In this document: piece after piece, positions 26,042 through 35,834 of the stretch
How positions within the stretch are numbered: the stretch's first letter is position 1
Layout of the letters: every line of letters begins with the position of its first letter
Assembly (NCBI RefSeq): GCF_900099815.1
Contig: NZ_FNCW01000007.1
Span: 106,222 to 170,221, forward strand
DNA: 64,000 nt
Source: Psychroflexus sediminis
Lineage (GTDB): Bacteria; Bacteroidota; Bacteroidia; Flavobacteriales; Flavobacteriaceae
Direction: 5' to 3'
The notes under the pieces: generated by a model
The model's database searches: none
Seen by the model: only the letters and a program-made list of their open reading frames with translations
What the model was told of the DNA's origin: nothing
Program-made: the position numbers and the translations under genes

Positions 26042-27655
26042 ATGAAGCAAATCACAGCAATTATTGTATTGATATTGGCTCAAAGCTTAGCTTTTTCCCA
26101 GGGAGACTATCCGGATCTTAATCAGATATCCAAACGCCTTAAAGCCCTGGATGACCACCCTAAGGTTAAGCTGACCACTTTAACCAAAACCCTTGGAGGA
26201 AATGACATTTATGCCCTTAAAATAGGTACGGGTGATCTCGATAATAAACCTGCTATTGCTGTTGTAGGGGGAGTAGAAGGCTATCATGTTTTGAGTGTAG
26301 AACTCGCTTTGCAATTTGCCGAGCGTCTTGTAACAGAGGAAGCTGACGTTCTGGATGGAACCACCTTTTATGTCTTCCCTAATATGTCTCCAGAAGCTTA
26401 CGCTCAATACCATGACCAGCTGAAATATGAGCGCCGGGGAAATGCCTCCAGTTTGGACCACGATCGAGATGGCAGAATGAACGAAGATCCTTATGAAGAC
26501 TTAAACAATGATGGTTTTATCACCCAAATCCGTATCGAAAGCCCTGTTGGGAAATACATTTCACATCCAGACGATGCTAGAGCGATGGTGGAAGTAGATA
26601 CTTCCTCCTCCGATGCCACTCGATATCAAGTATATTCTGAAGGTTTTGACAATGACAAGGATGATAAATTCAATGAAGGCTTGAAAGAAGCTTATGCCTT
26701 CAACAAAATTTTTAGTTTCAAATTTCCGGTCTTTGAACCTCTAGCCGGAGACTATGCGGTTTCGCAAATAGAAACCAGAGCCTTGCTGGATTATCTTTAT
26801 AAGCAATTTAACATTTATGCGTTTGTGACTTTTGGACCTGCAAATAACCTGTCATCTCCTCTGAAATATGACGCACAAGAAGCCAAAAAAAGAATCGTTT
26901 CTTCTCCTTTGAAAGGTGATGTAGCTATCAATAAAATGATCTCAGAAATCTACAACGAAAGCATCTCTCAAAAGCCTTACAAACAGGATAATCATGGAAC
27001 CGATGGAGATTTTTTCCAGTGGGCTTATTTCCATTTTGGAAGACTGAGTTTTAGCACGCCAGGCTGGTGGGTTCCGGAAGCCAAAAAGGATACGACCTCT
27101 GCGTCAGATAAAAAGATAAAGGAAACGGAAGTTTCAAACTTCCTGAAATGGGCAGAGCAAGAAAACCTGGACAATGTATTTATTGAATGGGAAAAAATCA
27201 ACCATCCCAGCTTTAAAAATCAAACTGTTGAAGTTGGCGGTGTAAAACCTTTTGTGATGGAAAACCCACCATTTTCTAAAGTGGATAGTATTGCTTTAGA
27301 ACATACTAATTTTATTCTGAAACTGGCGCAGCAACAACAAAAGCTGGAGTTTCACAACCTTAAGGTGGAAGACTTAAATGGCGGGCTGAAGCGAATTACG
27401 GTAGACTTGCTCAACAATGGTAATTTGCCTTCACATTCAGAATTAGGTCAGCGTTCGCGCTGGCTAAAAAAAATAAGAGTTGACCTTAACCTATCAGAAG
27501 ACGATATTATTGTAGGCAATAACATAGAATTAATCGACAGGATGGAAGCCTTGGAAACTAAAACTTTATCCTGGGTTATAAAAGGAAACGGAAAAGTAAA
27601 CTTGAAAGCTGGTGCGCCGCATACCGGCTTCACAGAATTAAACATAAACTTATAA
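26042..27655 (+). CDS. M14-like carboxypeptidase homologue, apparently catalytically inactive
   Basis: The 537-residue secreted protein (signal peptide about 1-20, ending AFSQ) aligns by eye over its length with the M14 peptidase encoded just downstream. The zinc motif H-x-x-E of the partner reads E79-G-Y-H82 here, the third zinc histidine is glycine (about G265), the catalytic glutamate region reads STPGWW (about 338-343), and the NR substrate pair is NK (221-222). All metal and catalytic positions are therefore lost or swapped. Two DxDxDG-type loops (about 139-158 and 202-213) remain. It is probably a pseudo-enzyme with a binding or regulatory role. Confidence 0.8.
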   Translation: MKQITAIIVLILAQSLAFSQGDYPDLNQISKRLKALDDHPKVKLTTLTKTLGGNDIYALKIGTGDLDNKPAIAVVGGVEGYHVLSVELALQFAERLVTEEADVLDGTTFYVFPNMSPEAYAQYHDQLKYERRGNASSLDHDRDGRMNEDPYEDLNNDGFITQIRIESPVGKYISHPDDARAMVEVDTSSSDATRYQVYSEGFDNDKDDKFNEGLKEAYAFNKIFSFKFPVFEPLAGDYAVSQIETRALLDYLYKQFNIYAFVTFGPANNLSSPLKYDAQEAKKRIVSSPLKGDVAINKMISEIYNESISQKPYKQDNHGTDGDFFQWAYFHFGRLSFSTPGWWVPEAKKDTTSASDKKIKETEVSNFLKWAEQENLDNVFIEWEKINHPSFKNQTVEVGGVKPFVMENPPFSKVDSIALEHTNFILKLAQQQQKLEFHNLKVEDLNGGLKRITVDLLNNGNLPSHSELGQRSRWLKKIRVDLNLSEDDIIVGNNIELIDRMEALETKTLSWVIKGNGKVNLKAGAPHTGFTELNINL

Positions 27656-27658
27656 GTC

Positions 27659-29392
27659 ATGAAAATTATCAATTATACCTCTCTTTTTTCCTTAGCTATA
27701 TTAGTGATGTTTGGCTCTGTATCCCATGCTCAGGAAAAATTTTTTAGAGCTATAGGAACCCCTCATCAACCCAAAGTAGAAGCCAGCTGGAATCGCTACA
27801 ACACCTATGCTGGAATTGTGGATCTGATGGAGAAAATTGCCGATGCCTATCCAGAATTAACGCGAATGGAAAGCATAGGGAAATCCTACGAAGGTCGAGA
27901 TATTTATATGCTGGCTGTTTCCGATTTCAACACTGGAGATCCGGATGAGAAACCGGCGATGTACATCGATGGTAACATCCATTCCAATGAAATACAAGGG
28001 GCTGAATTCTCACTATACACCGCCTGGTACCTCACGGAAATGTTTGGTGAATTGGAGTTTATAAACCAGCTGCTGAAAGATAAAACCTTTTATATCGTCC
28101 CAACTATCAATCCGGATGCCAGAGATAATTATATGAAAGAGCCCAACACACCGCATTCTCCAAGGTCTGGGATGATAGTTCTGGACAACGACGGAGATGG
28201 TAAAGCTGGTGAAGACGGTTTTGACGACCTCAACAACGATAATCACATTACCTACATGATTCGTAAATCCCCCTCGGGGCAATACATCAAAGATCCTCAG
28301 GACAACAGACGCCTGATAAGAGTTCCTATGGAGGAACAGGGAGACTACGAAATGCTCGGGTATGAAGGGATCGACAATGACAATGATGGGGAACTAAATG
28401 AAGATGGCATTGGCTATTATGACCCCAACAGGGACTGGGGCTGGAAGTGGCAGCCGGACTATGTGCAGCGTGGCGCTTACAAATATCCGTTCAGTTTACC
28501 TGAAAGCAGGGCTGTTGCAGACTTTGTCATGAAACATCCCAATATTGCCGGTGCGCAAAGTTATCATAACTACGGCGGTATGATCCTAAGAGGTCCTGGC
28601 GCAAAAGAAGATATCGACACTTACAACCAGGAAGATATTCAGATTTACGATGCTATTGCAGAAAAAGGTGAAGAGATGATTCCCGGCTATCGTTACCTCA
28701 CCGTTTATAAAGATCTATATTCGGTATTTGGCGGTGAGTTAGATTGGTTTTACGGTGGCAGAGGAATTTATACCTATACCAATGAACTCATGGTTTCCTA
28801 TCTGTATTTTCACGAAAATAAAGGAAGAGGCAACCAGGAAGAAGAACTGAAAGTCGATAAATATTTGACTTTTGGCGATGCTTTTGTAGACTGGAAAGAG
28901 TATAAACACCCTCAATTTGGGAAGATTGAAATTGGAGGCTTCAAAAAGAATTTCGGAAGAGCACATCCGGGCTTTCTTCTGGAACAGGACGCGCACAGGA
29001 ATATGGCTTTTACCATTTATCATGCTTACCAGACGCCGAAGCTTAGCATTTTGAACGTAGAAGAGAAATCCATAGGCAATGGTCTCAAGGAAATAACAGC
29101 TACCATTTATAATGAACGCTTAATGCCGACGCACAGCAGCCAGGATTTAAAATATAAGATTGAACGCCCGGACCTGGTAAGCATTTCCAATGCAGATGTT
29201 GTAGCGGGGATGATTGTGGAAGATGATGATTTCAATAAAGCGACAGAACAAGTTCAAAATCCGGAAACTATGAGAGTTTCGAATATTCCCGGAATGGGAA
29301 CTGTAAAAGTAAGATGGATTGTTTCTGGTGGTAAAAACTATAAGATTGAAGTAGATTCTGAAAAAGGAGGAAAACTATCCTGGAGCAAATAA
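27659..29392 (+). CDS. M14 family zinc carboxypeptidase, secreted
   Basis: The 577-residue protein has a signal peptide (about 1-24, ending SHAQ) and an intact M14 site: H108-S-N-E111, N257-R258, H303 (SYHNYGG) and catalytic E376 (YTYTNEL). Insertions rich in DxDxDG loops (VLDNDGDGKAGEDGFDDL, 174-191, and GIDNDNDGELNEDG, 237-250) suggest bound calcium. The family removes C-terminal residues or acts on peptidoglycan peptides. It starts three bases after its inactive paralogue, so the two are co-translated, and a C-terminal beta domain (about 455-577) follows. Confidence 0.9.
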   Translation: MKIINYTSLFSLAILVMFGSVSHAQEKFFRAIGTPHQPKVEASWNRYNTYAGIVDLMEKIADAYPELTRMESIGKSYEGRDIYMLAVSDFNTGDPDEKPAMYIDGNIHSNEIQGAEFSLYTAWYLTEMFGELEFINQLLKDKTFYIVPTINPDARDNYMKEPNTPHSPRSGMIVLDNDGDGKAGEDGFDDLNNDNHITYMIRKSPSGQYIKDPQDNRRLIRVPMEEQGDYEMLGYEGIDNDNDGELNEDGIGYYDPNRDWGWKWQPDYVQRGAYKYPFSLPESRAVADFVMKHPNIAGAQSYHNYGGMILRGPGAKEDIDTYNQEDIQIYDAIAEKGEEMIPGYRYLTVYKDLYSVFGGELDWFYGGRGIYTYTNELMVSYLYFHENKGRGNQEEELKVDKYLTFGDAFVDWKEYKHPQFGKIEIGGFKKNFGRAHPGFLLEQDAHRNMAFTIYHAYQTPKLSILNVEEKSIGNGLKEITATIYNERLMPTHSSQDLKYKIERPDLVSISNADVVAGMIVEDDDFNKATEQVQNPETMRVSNIPGMGTVKVRWIVSGGKNYKIEVDSEKGGKLSWSK

Positions 29393-29461
29393 TGCTAATC
29401 TAAACTTAAGCTGAGAAATTTATCCTGAGTCTTTTCTTATTTTTAAAACAAATTAAAAAAA

Positions 29462-29995
29462 ATGAGTGTTTCACAACCCTTCAATCTAAATCAGTGGATA
29501 AAAGAAAATCGAGATTTACTAAAGCCCCCTGTTGGCAATAAAAATCTCTATAAAGATTCTGGAGATTATATTGTCATGATTGTCGGCGGACCCAACGCCC
29601 GTAAGGATTACCATTATAATGAAACCGAAGAATTATTTTATCAGCTGGAGGGTGAGATCGAGGTGCATATTCAGGAATATGGCAAAAAGAAAACCATGAC
29701 TTTAGGGCCCGGGGACATGTATTTGCATCCGGCCAAAACTCCGCATTCACCAGTAAGAAAAGAAGGGTCTATCGGGCTGGTTATCGAACGAAAACGAAGT
29801 CATCTGGATGTAAAGGACGGTTTGATCTGGTATTGTGATCATTGCAATCATAAATTACATGAAGTTTATTTCCCGCTCAATAATATCGAAAAGGATTTTT
29901 TAAAACATTTCGAAGAATTCTACTCCAGTGAAGACTTGAGGACCTGTGATAATTGTGGTGAGGTCATGCCTGTGGATGAACGATTTACAGCTTAA
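29462..29995 (+). CDS. nbaC: 3-hydroxyanthranilate 3,4-dioxygenase
   Basis: This cupin dioxygenase opens the ring of 3-hydroxyanthranilate in kynurenine (tryptophan) breakdown or quinolinate formation. In the 177-residue protein the iron ligands H51, E57 and H95, and the substrate-binding R47 and R99, are all present. The C-terminal rubredoxin-like site C125-x-x-C128 ... C162-x-x-C165 of the bacterial single-cupin type is intact. It is 69 bases after the M14 gene and 53 bases before an aldehyde dehydrogenase gene. Confidence 0.95.
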   Translation: MSVSQPFNLNQWIKENRDLLKPPVGNKNLYKDSGDYIVMIVGGPNARKDYHYNETEELFYQLEGEIEVHIQEYGKKKTMTLGPGDMYLHPAKTPHSPVRKEGSIGLVIERKRSHLDVKDGLIWYCDHCNHKLHEVYFPLNNIEKDFLKHFEEFYSSEDLRTCDNCGEVMPVDERFTA

Positions 29996-30048
29996 ACCAA
30001 GAGCTGATATAATTTTCATAAATTCGTTTCAAATTAAAAAACAAAACA

Positions 30049-31602
30049 ATGAGTACTATTTCAAAAGAATTTGGAATTGACGAGGCTTTAAAGCAACTCG
30101 ATGTCCAAGCCGAAAATAAAGGAACTTCAGTGGGGGAGGATTTTTTTTCCAGTGGAGAATTTATAGAATCCTACTCACCTGTAGATGGTGCTTTAATTGG
30201 CAAAGTACAAGCCACTACAAAAGAAGATTATGAGAAAGTGGCCAGCACGGCTCACAAAGGTTTTAAAGAATGGAGAACCTGGCCAGCTCCGGCAAGAGGA
30301 GAAGTGGTTCGTCAATTCAACGATGAATTGCGAAGACTGAAAGCTCCGCTTGGTAAATTGGTGTCCTACGAAATGGGTAAATCATACCAGGAAGGACTTG
30401 GAGAAGTTCAGGAAATGATAGATATCTGCGATTTTGCAGTAGGTCTGTCCAGACAACTTCACGGATTAACCATGCATTCTGAACGACCAGGTCACCGCAT
30501 GTACGAACAATGGCATCCCCTGGGAGTCGTTGGTATTATTTCTGCATTCAATTTCCCTGTAGCTGTATGGTCCTGGAATACGGCTTTAGCTTGGGTTTGC
30601 GGTGATGCCTGTATCTGGAAAGGTTCTGAAAAGACTCCATTAACCTCTGTCGCCTGCCAAAAAATAGCGGCTAGAGTCTTTAAAGAAAACAATGTACCTG
30701 AAGGAATTTCATCATTGATCACAGGAGATTATAAGGTAGGAGAATATATGACTGAAGACAAACGTATTCCTTTAGTATCAGCGACAGGCTCAATAAGAAT
30801 GGGCAGGATTGTTGCTCAGGCAGTAGCCAAACGACTAGGAAAATCCTTATTGGAACTCGGCGGAAATAATGCCATCATCGTTACTCCGGATGCGGATATC
30901 AAAAACACGGTTATCGGTGCTGTTTTTGGAGCTGTAGGTACCTGCGGACAACGTTGTACTTCGACAAGGAGACTCATCATACACGAGTCTATCTACGATA
31001 AAGTCAAAAACGCTATTGTAGACGCTTATCAGCAAATTCGCATTGGAAATCCTTTGGATGAAAACAATCATGTAGGACCTCTCATCGATAAAGATGCTGT
31101 CAAAAATTATCTTCACGCTTTAGAAGAAGTGAAAAAAGAAGGCGGAAAAATTTTAGTAGAGGGTGGCGTTTTGGAAGGAAAAGGATATGAAAGCGGATGT
31201 TATGTGAAACCCGCCATTGCAGAGGCAAAAAATGAGTTTGAAATTGTACAGCATGAAACTTTTGCTCCCGTCCTTTATATCATGAAATATTCTGGTGAGG
31301 TAGATCAGGCTCTCGAACTCCAAAATGGAGTTGTCCAGGGATTATCTTCTGCCATCATGACCAATAATCTCCGAGAGGCAGAGCTGTTTTTATCTGTTGA
31401 AGGATCGGATTGTGGAATAGCCAACGTCAATATTGGCACCTCTGGCGCAGAGATTGGAGGAGCTTTTGGAGGCGAAAAAGACACTGGCGGAGGAAGAGAA
31501 TCTGGTTCCGATGCCTGGAAAGTCTATATGAGGCGACAAACCAATACCATTAACTACACCAAAGATCTTCCACTTGCTCAAGGAATAAAATTCGATTTAT
31601 AA
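30049..31602 (+). CDS. Aldehyde dehydrogenase, ALDH7 (antiquitin/AmaB) type
   Basis: The 517-residue protein has the ALDH nucleotide-binding and catalytic elements: FNFPVAVWSWN, LELGGNNAIIV and the catalytic cysteine in GTCGQRCTSTRRL (about residue 304). The C-terminal run GGEKDTGGGRESGSDAWK followed by NTINYTKDLPLAQGIKF is diagnostic of ALDH7 (alpha-aminoadipate semialdehyde / L-piperidine-6-carboxylate dehydrogenase, AmaB/Pcd in lysine catabolism). It follows the 3-hydroxyanthranilate dioxygenase gene, although the kynurenine-path aldehyde dehydrogenase is normally ALDH8, so a shared pathway is uncertain. Confidence 0.9.
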   Translation: MSTISKEFGIDEALKQLDVQAENKGTSVGEDFFSSGEFIESYSPVDGALIGKVQATTKEDYEKVASTAHKGFKEWRTWPAPARGEVVRQFNDELRRLKAPLGKLVSYEMGKSYQEGLGEVQEMIDICDFAVGLSRQLHGLTMHSERPGHRMYEQWHPLGVVGIISAFNFPVAVWSWNTALAWVCGDACIWKGSEKTPLTSVACQKIAARVFKENNVPEGISSLITGDYKVGEYMTEDKRIPLVSATGSIRMGRIVAQAVAKRLGKSLLELGGNNAIIVTPDADIKNTVIGAVFGAVGTCGQRCTSTRRLIIHESIYDKVKNAIVDAYQQIRIGNPLDENNHVGPLIDKDAVKNYLHALEEVKKEGGKILVEGGVLEGKGYESGCYVKPAIAEAKNEFEIVQHETFAPVLYIMKYSGEVDQALELQNGVVQGLSSAIMTNNLREAELFLSVEGSDCGIANVNIGTSGAEIGGAFGGEKDTGGGRESGSDAWKVYMRRQTNTINYTKDLPLAQGIKFDL

Positions 31603-31617
31603 CTTATAAAAACCCTG

Positions 31618-31642
31618 GAAGGCCGATTTATTTTCGGCCTTC
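31618..31642 (+). terminator. Terminator after the aldehyde dehydrogenase gene
   Basis: A perfect 9-bp stem (GAAGGCCGA / TCGGCCTTC) with a seven-base loop lies 16 bases after the stop codon. The T tract after it is short. Confidence 0.75.
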
Positions 31643-31817
31643 TAAGGTTTTCTAATCGTATACTGAAGATTAATCAATAAAGGCTTATAAAAAGCAGACT
31701 GAATTAGATATCTGTTAATTAAAACTTATCAGGCTTTTTGGTAACAACGAAAAAACCACTTAATTTGCAAACTTATATAGGGTTTGTAATAGTGATGGAA
31801 AAGAAATATAATTTTAT

Positions 31818-32813
31818 ATGGGCGATATAAAAGCGGCCATTACTGCAGTAGGCGGATATGTCCCGGAGTATGTTCTAAGCAATGAAATACTGGAAACCAT
31901 GGTAGAAACCAATGATGAGTGGATCACCGCAAGAACAGGTATTAAAGAACGACGTATTTTGAAAGCACCCCTTCAAGGTTCATCCTTTTTAGGGATTAAG
32001 GCTTGTGAAGATTTGTTCAGTAAAACCTCAACTAAGCCGGAAGAGATTGATTTAGTCATTTTTGCGACTGCCACACCAGACATGCCTGTAGCTTCTTCTG
32101 CAGCTTATCTGGCTTCTGAAATTGGTGCTGTCAATGCTTTTTCATTCGATTTACAATCGGCTTGTTCTAGTTTTCTTTACGGAATGTCCACAGCCTCTTC
32201 TTATATTGAATCTGGAAAATACAGGCATATTTTACTTGTCGGAGCTGATAAAATGTCCTCTATAATAGATTATACAGACAGGAGCACCTGCATTATTTTT
32301 GGAGACGGTGGTGGTGCCGTCTTATTTTCCCCAAATACGGAAGGTTTAGGTTTGCAGGATGAGATCTTAAGAACCGATGGAACAGGTCGAGAATTTTTGA
32401 AAATTGGTGCAGGAGGCTCACTATTACCGGCTTCTGAAGAAACCCTGAAAAATAAACAACATTTTGTGTTTCAGGATGGTAAAACAGTGTTTAAGTTTGC
32501 AGTGTCCAATATGGCAGGTATAAGTGAAGAAATTATGCAAAGAAATAATCTTACTAGCAGCGATGTAGACTGGTTAGTTCCTCACCAGGCCAATAAGCGG
32601 ATAATCGATGCAACTTATAAACGGATGAATCTAGATTCTGAAAAAGTATTGATGAATATACAGCGTTACGGAAATACAACTTCCGCGACTTTACCATTAT
32701 TATTAAGCGATTACCAAAAACAATTAAAAAAGGGTGATAATCTTATATTTGCGGCATTTGGTGGCGGCTTCTCATGGGGCTCCATATATTTGAAATGGGC
32801 ATATAACTCTTAA
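31818..32813 (+). CDS. fabH: 3-oxoacyl-ACP synthase III
   Basis: This enzyme starts fatty-acid synthesis by condensing acetyl-CoA (or branched acyl-CoA) with malonyl-ACP. The 331-residue protein has the catalytic triad C116 (LQSACSS), H256 (VPHQAN) and N286 (YGNTTSA). It heads a fabH-accB-accC cluster (20- and 47-base gaps), so the supply of malonyl-CoA and its first use are encoded together. rpmF, often upstream of fabH, is not seen in the 215-base gap before it. Confidence 0.96.
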   Translation: MGDIKAAITAVGGYVPEYVLSNEILETMVETNDEWITARTGIKERRILKAPLQGSSFLGIKACEDLFSKTSTKPEEIDLVIFATATPDMPVASSAAYLASEIGAVNAFSFDLQSACSSFLYGMSTASSYIESGKYRHILLVGADKMSSIIDYTDRSTCIIFGDGGGAVLFSPNTEGLGLQDEILRTDGTGREFLKIGAGGSLLPASEETLKNKQHFVFQDGKTVFKFAVSNMAGISEEIMQRNNLTSSDVDWLVPHQANKRIIDATYKRMNLDSEKVLMNIQRYGNTTSATLPLLLSDYQKQLKKGDNLIFAAFGGGFSWGSIYLKWAYNS

Positions 32814-32833
32814 CCCCTTAAAAACTAAAAACT

Positions 32834-33331
32834 ATGGATTTAAAGGAAATTCAAAACTTAATTAAATTTGTTGCCAAATCTGGTGCAAGCGAAGTAAAGC
32901 TTGAAATGGACGATGTGAAAATCACTATCAAAACAGGGAGTGAAGACGATGGCAGAATGTATGTACAACAAGTTCCGATGAACATGCCTCAGCAACAACA
33001 GCAACAAGCTCCTGTTCAAAGTCAACAACAACAGCCTCAAACAGTAGCTGCACAAGAAAGTCCCGCCCCAATGGCAAATGATGATGACAAATACGTCACT
33101 ATAAAATCACCCATTATTGGAACCTTTTATAGAAAACCTTCCCCAGACAAAGAAACCTACGTAGAAGTTGGAAGTGAAATCAAAGAAGGTGATGTGCTGT
33201 GTACTATTGAAGCCATGAAACTTTTCAATGAAATTGAAAGTGAAGTTTCCGGAAAAATAGTTAAGGTTTTAGTGGACGATTCCTCTCCTGTAGAATATGA
33301 TCAACCTTTGTTCTTGGTAGATCCTTCTTAA
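32834..33331 (+). CDS. accB: Biotin carboxyl carrier protein of acetyl-CoA carboxylase
   Basis: The 165-residue protein has a short N-terminal helical part, a flexible glutamine-rich linker (about 45-75) and a C-terminal biotinyl domain (about 85-165) with the biotinylated lysine K129 in IEAMKLF. It carries carboxybiotin between AccC and AccAD. The gene lies between fabH and accC. Confidence 0.97.
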   Translation: MDLKEIQNLIKFVAKSGASEVKLEMDDVKITIKTGSEDDGRMYVQQVPMNMPQQQQQQAPVQSQQQQPQTVAAQESPAPMANDDDKYVTIKSPIIGTFYRKPSPDKETYVEVGSEIKEGDVLCTIEAMKLFNEIESEVSGKIVKVLVDDSSPVEYDQPLFLVDPS

Positions 33332-33378
33332 GAAAGCCAGATGTTTTAGATTTTTTTCTTTAACCAAAACAAACATTT

Positions 33379-34740
33379 ATGTTTAAAAAAATTCTCATCG
33401 CCAACCGTGGAGAAATTGCCCTACGAATCATTCGTACTTGTAAAGAAATGGGTATTAAAACCGTTGCCGTTTATTCAACAGCAGACAAAGAAAGCTTACA
33501 TGTAAGGTTTGCAGATGAAGCTGTTTGTATAGGACCTGCGCAAAGTAGTGAGTCCTATTTAAAAATTCCTAATATCATTTCAGCTGCAGAAATAACCAAT
33601 GCCGATGCTATTCACCCGGGATATGGGTTTTTATCTGAAAATGCTGCTTTTTCTAAAATTTGCCAGGAGCACGACATCAAGTTTATTGGAGCCAGTCCCG
33701 ATATGATAAGCAAAATGGGCGATAAGGCGAGTGCCAAAGCTACGATGAAAGCTGCTGGTGTTCCTTGTGTTCCAGGGTCTGAAGGTATTCTGAAAGACTT
33801 CCAGGACTGCAAAAAAGTAGCAAACAAAATCGGTTACCCGGTTATGCTGAAAGCCACAGCCGGCGGTGGTGGAAAAGGCATGCGCGCCGTGAAGAGCGAA
33901 GATAAACTCGAAGCTGCCTGGGAATCTGCCAGGCAAGAAGCCAAAGCAGGATTTGGAAATGATGATATGTATATGGAAAAGCTTATCGAAGAGCCACGCC
34001 ATATCGAAATACAAATCGTCGGAGACCAAACAGGCAAAGCCTGTCATTTATCTGAAAGGGATTGCTCTGTACAAAGGAGACATCAAAAACTTACCGAAGA
34101 AACCCCTTCTCCTTTTATGACCGATGAACTTCGTGAAAAAATGGGAAATGCTGCTGTGAAAGCTGCAGAATACATCAAATATGAAGGCGCGGGAACTATA
34201 GAGTTCCTGGTGGATAAGCATAGGGATTTCTATTTCATGGAGATGAATACGCGAATCCAGGTTGAGCATCCCATTACCGATGAAGTAGTGGACCATGACC
34301 TGATAAGAGAGCAAATCTTGGTCGCTGCTGGTGTACCGATTTCCGGAAAAAACTACTATCCCAAATTACACTCTATAGAATGCAGGATTAATGCTGAAGA
34401 TCCTTTCCATAACTTTAGACCTTCTCCGGGAAAAATAGAAACTTTACACTTACCTGGTGGTCACGGAGTGCGGGTAGATACTCATGTTTATAGCGGTTAT
34501 ACCATACCCCCAAACTACGATTCTATGATTGCTAAACTTATAGCAACTGCTCAAACCAGACCTGAAGCCATAAGCAAAATGAAAAGAGCTTTGAGTGAAT
34601 TTGTTATAGAAGGCATCAAAACCACTATACCATTTCACATACAATTGATGGAACATCCAGATTATGTGGAAGGTAATTATACGACAAAATTCATGGAAGA
34701 CTTCGTCCTGAAAGAAGTAGAAGACGAAGATCATGAATAG
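33379..34740 (+). CDS. accC: Biotin carboxylase subunit of acetyl-CoA carboxylase
   Basis: The 453-residue ATP-grasp enzyme carboxylates the biotin on AccB using bicarbonate. The N-terminal [17 protein letters not shown], the glycine-rich ATP loop GGGGKGMR (162-169) and the catalytic [11 protein letters not shown] segment (about 288-298) are present. It ends the fabH-accB-accC cluster and is followed by a strong bidirectional terminator. Confidence 0.97.
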   Translation: MFKKILIANRGEIALRIIRTCKEMGIKTVAVYSTADKESLHVRFADEAVCIGPAQSSESYLKIPNIISAAEITNADAIHPGYGFLSENAAFSKICQEHDIKFIGASPDMISKMGDKASAKATMKAAGVPCVPGSEGILKDFQDCKKVANKIGYPVMLKATAGGGGKGMRAVKSEDKLEAAWESARQEAKAGFGNDDMYMEKLIEEPRHIEIQIVGDQTGKACHLSERDCSVQRRHQKLTEETPSPFMTDELREKMGNAAVKAAEYIKYEGAGTIEFLVDKHRDFYFMEMNTRIQVEHPITDEVVDHDLIREQILVAAGVPISGKNYYPKLHSIECRINAEDPFHNFRPSPGKIETLHLPGGHGVRVDTHVYSGYTIPPNYDSMIAKLIATAQTRPEAISKMKRALSEFVIEGIKTTIPFHIQLMEHPDYVEGNYTTKFMEDFVLKEVEDEDHE

Positions 34741-34765
34741 ATAAAATTGATTTAAATCAATGAAA

Positions 34766-34790
34766 AAAGGCTGTTTTAGAAACAGCCTTT
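34766..34790. terminator. Bidirectional terminator between accC and hemF
   Basis: A perfect 11-bp stem (AAAGGCTGTTT / AAACAGCCTTT) with a three-base TAG loop is flanked by A and T runs on both sides. It ends two bases before the hemF stop codon and serves the two convergent genes. Confidence 0.9.
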
Positions 34791-34792
34791 TT

Positions 34793-35695
34793 TTATGCCC
34801 ATTCTTTAGGCTCCCCTAAAACCTGTACCAACTTTTCTTCTTCAGAATCTGGCTCGGGATGGTAGTTATATTGCCACTGAACATGAGGTGGAAGGCTCAT
34901 GAGTATACTTTCAATTCTGCCATTGGTTTTTAACCCAAATAAAGTGCCTTTATCGTGAACGAGGTTGAATTCAACATAGCGACCGCGCCTGATCTCTTGC
35001 CAGTTTCTTTGCTTTTTCGAATACTCGATATCTTTTCGCCTTTCAACAATAGGAACATAGGCCTCCAGAAAACTATCGCCAACATGAGTCACAAAGTCAT
35101 AGATTTTATCTAAACTCCGCATTGAGGTAGGTTTTAAGTAATCAAAAAACAATCCGCCTACACCTCTGGCTTCTTCTCTGTGTGAATTCCAGAAATATCT
35201 ATCACAATTAGCCTTGTAATCAGCATATAGATTCTCTCCAAAAGGATCACAGGCCTGTTTAGAAACAGCGTGGAAATGCTTCACATCTTCTTCAAAGAGA
35301 TAATACGGCGTAAGGTCTTGTCCACCCCCGAACCACTGGTCTATGACCTTTCCTTGCCTGTTATACATCTCAAAATACCTGAAATTGGCGTGCACTGTGG
35401 GCACCATAGGATTTTTAGGATGAAGTACCAGGCTTATACCGCAGGCAAAAAAATCACAATCCTGCACATTGAAATAATTCTGCATAGCCTCAGGTAAATC
35501 ACCGTAAACTGCAGAAATATTAACCCCTCCTTTTTCAAACACAGAGCCATTTTCTATAACTCTGGTTCTCCCTCCCCCTCCTTCTTTTCTTTCCCAGATA
35601 TCCTGAGAAAACGAAGCGGTACCGTCTAAAGATTTAAGTCTTTCAGTAATGCGATCTTGAAGTTGCTCTATATATTTATAGAATTTATCTCTCAT
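34793..35695 (-). CDS. hemF: Oxygen-dependent coproporphyrinogen III oxidase
   Basis: This haem-pathway enzyme oxidatively decarboxylates two propionates of coproporphyrinogen III. The roughly 300-residue protein shows family motifs: the histidine-containing VPTVHANFRYFE, GGGQDLTPYY, the histidine-rich FWNSHREEARGVGG and GRYVEFNLVHDKGTLFGL. The start is taken as the second in-frame ATG (35695-35693, MRDKFYKYIEQ) since the first adds only three residues (MII). The requirement for O2 implies an aerobic life style. Confidence 0.96.
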   Translation of the reverse strand: MRDKFYKYIEQLQDRITERLKSLDGTASFSQDIWERKEGGGGRTRVIENGSVFEKGGVNISAVYGDLPEAMQNYFNVQDCDFFACGISLVLHPKNPMVPTVHANFRYFEMYNRQGKVIDQWFGGGQDLTPYYLFEEDVKHFHAVSKQACDPFGENLYADYKANCDRYFWNSHREEARGVGGLFFDYLKPTSMRSLDKIYDFVTHVGDSFLEAYVPIVERRKDIEYSKKQRNWQEIRRGRYVEFNLVHDKGTLFGLKTNGRIESILMSLPPHVQWQYNYHPEPDSEEEKLVQVLGEPKEWA

Positions 35696-35834
35696 AATAA
35701 TCATATCAAAATTGATGTAAAAATAAAGCTTTTTAAAAGCTTCCGTATTTGATTTTGTTAAGAATAGGATAAACTAAAAATTCTAGTGAGGAAGAGATGC
35801 AACAACATCGTACTTTAGATCTAAATCTTTGCAT

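Noticed and set aside
29393..29461. Possible hairpin between the M14 and dioxygenase genes
   Set aside because: The TGAG words there are direct, not inverted, so no stable stem forms.
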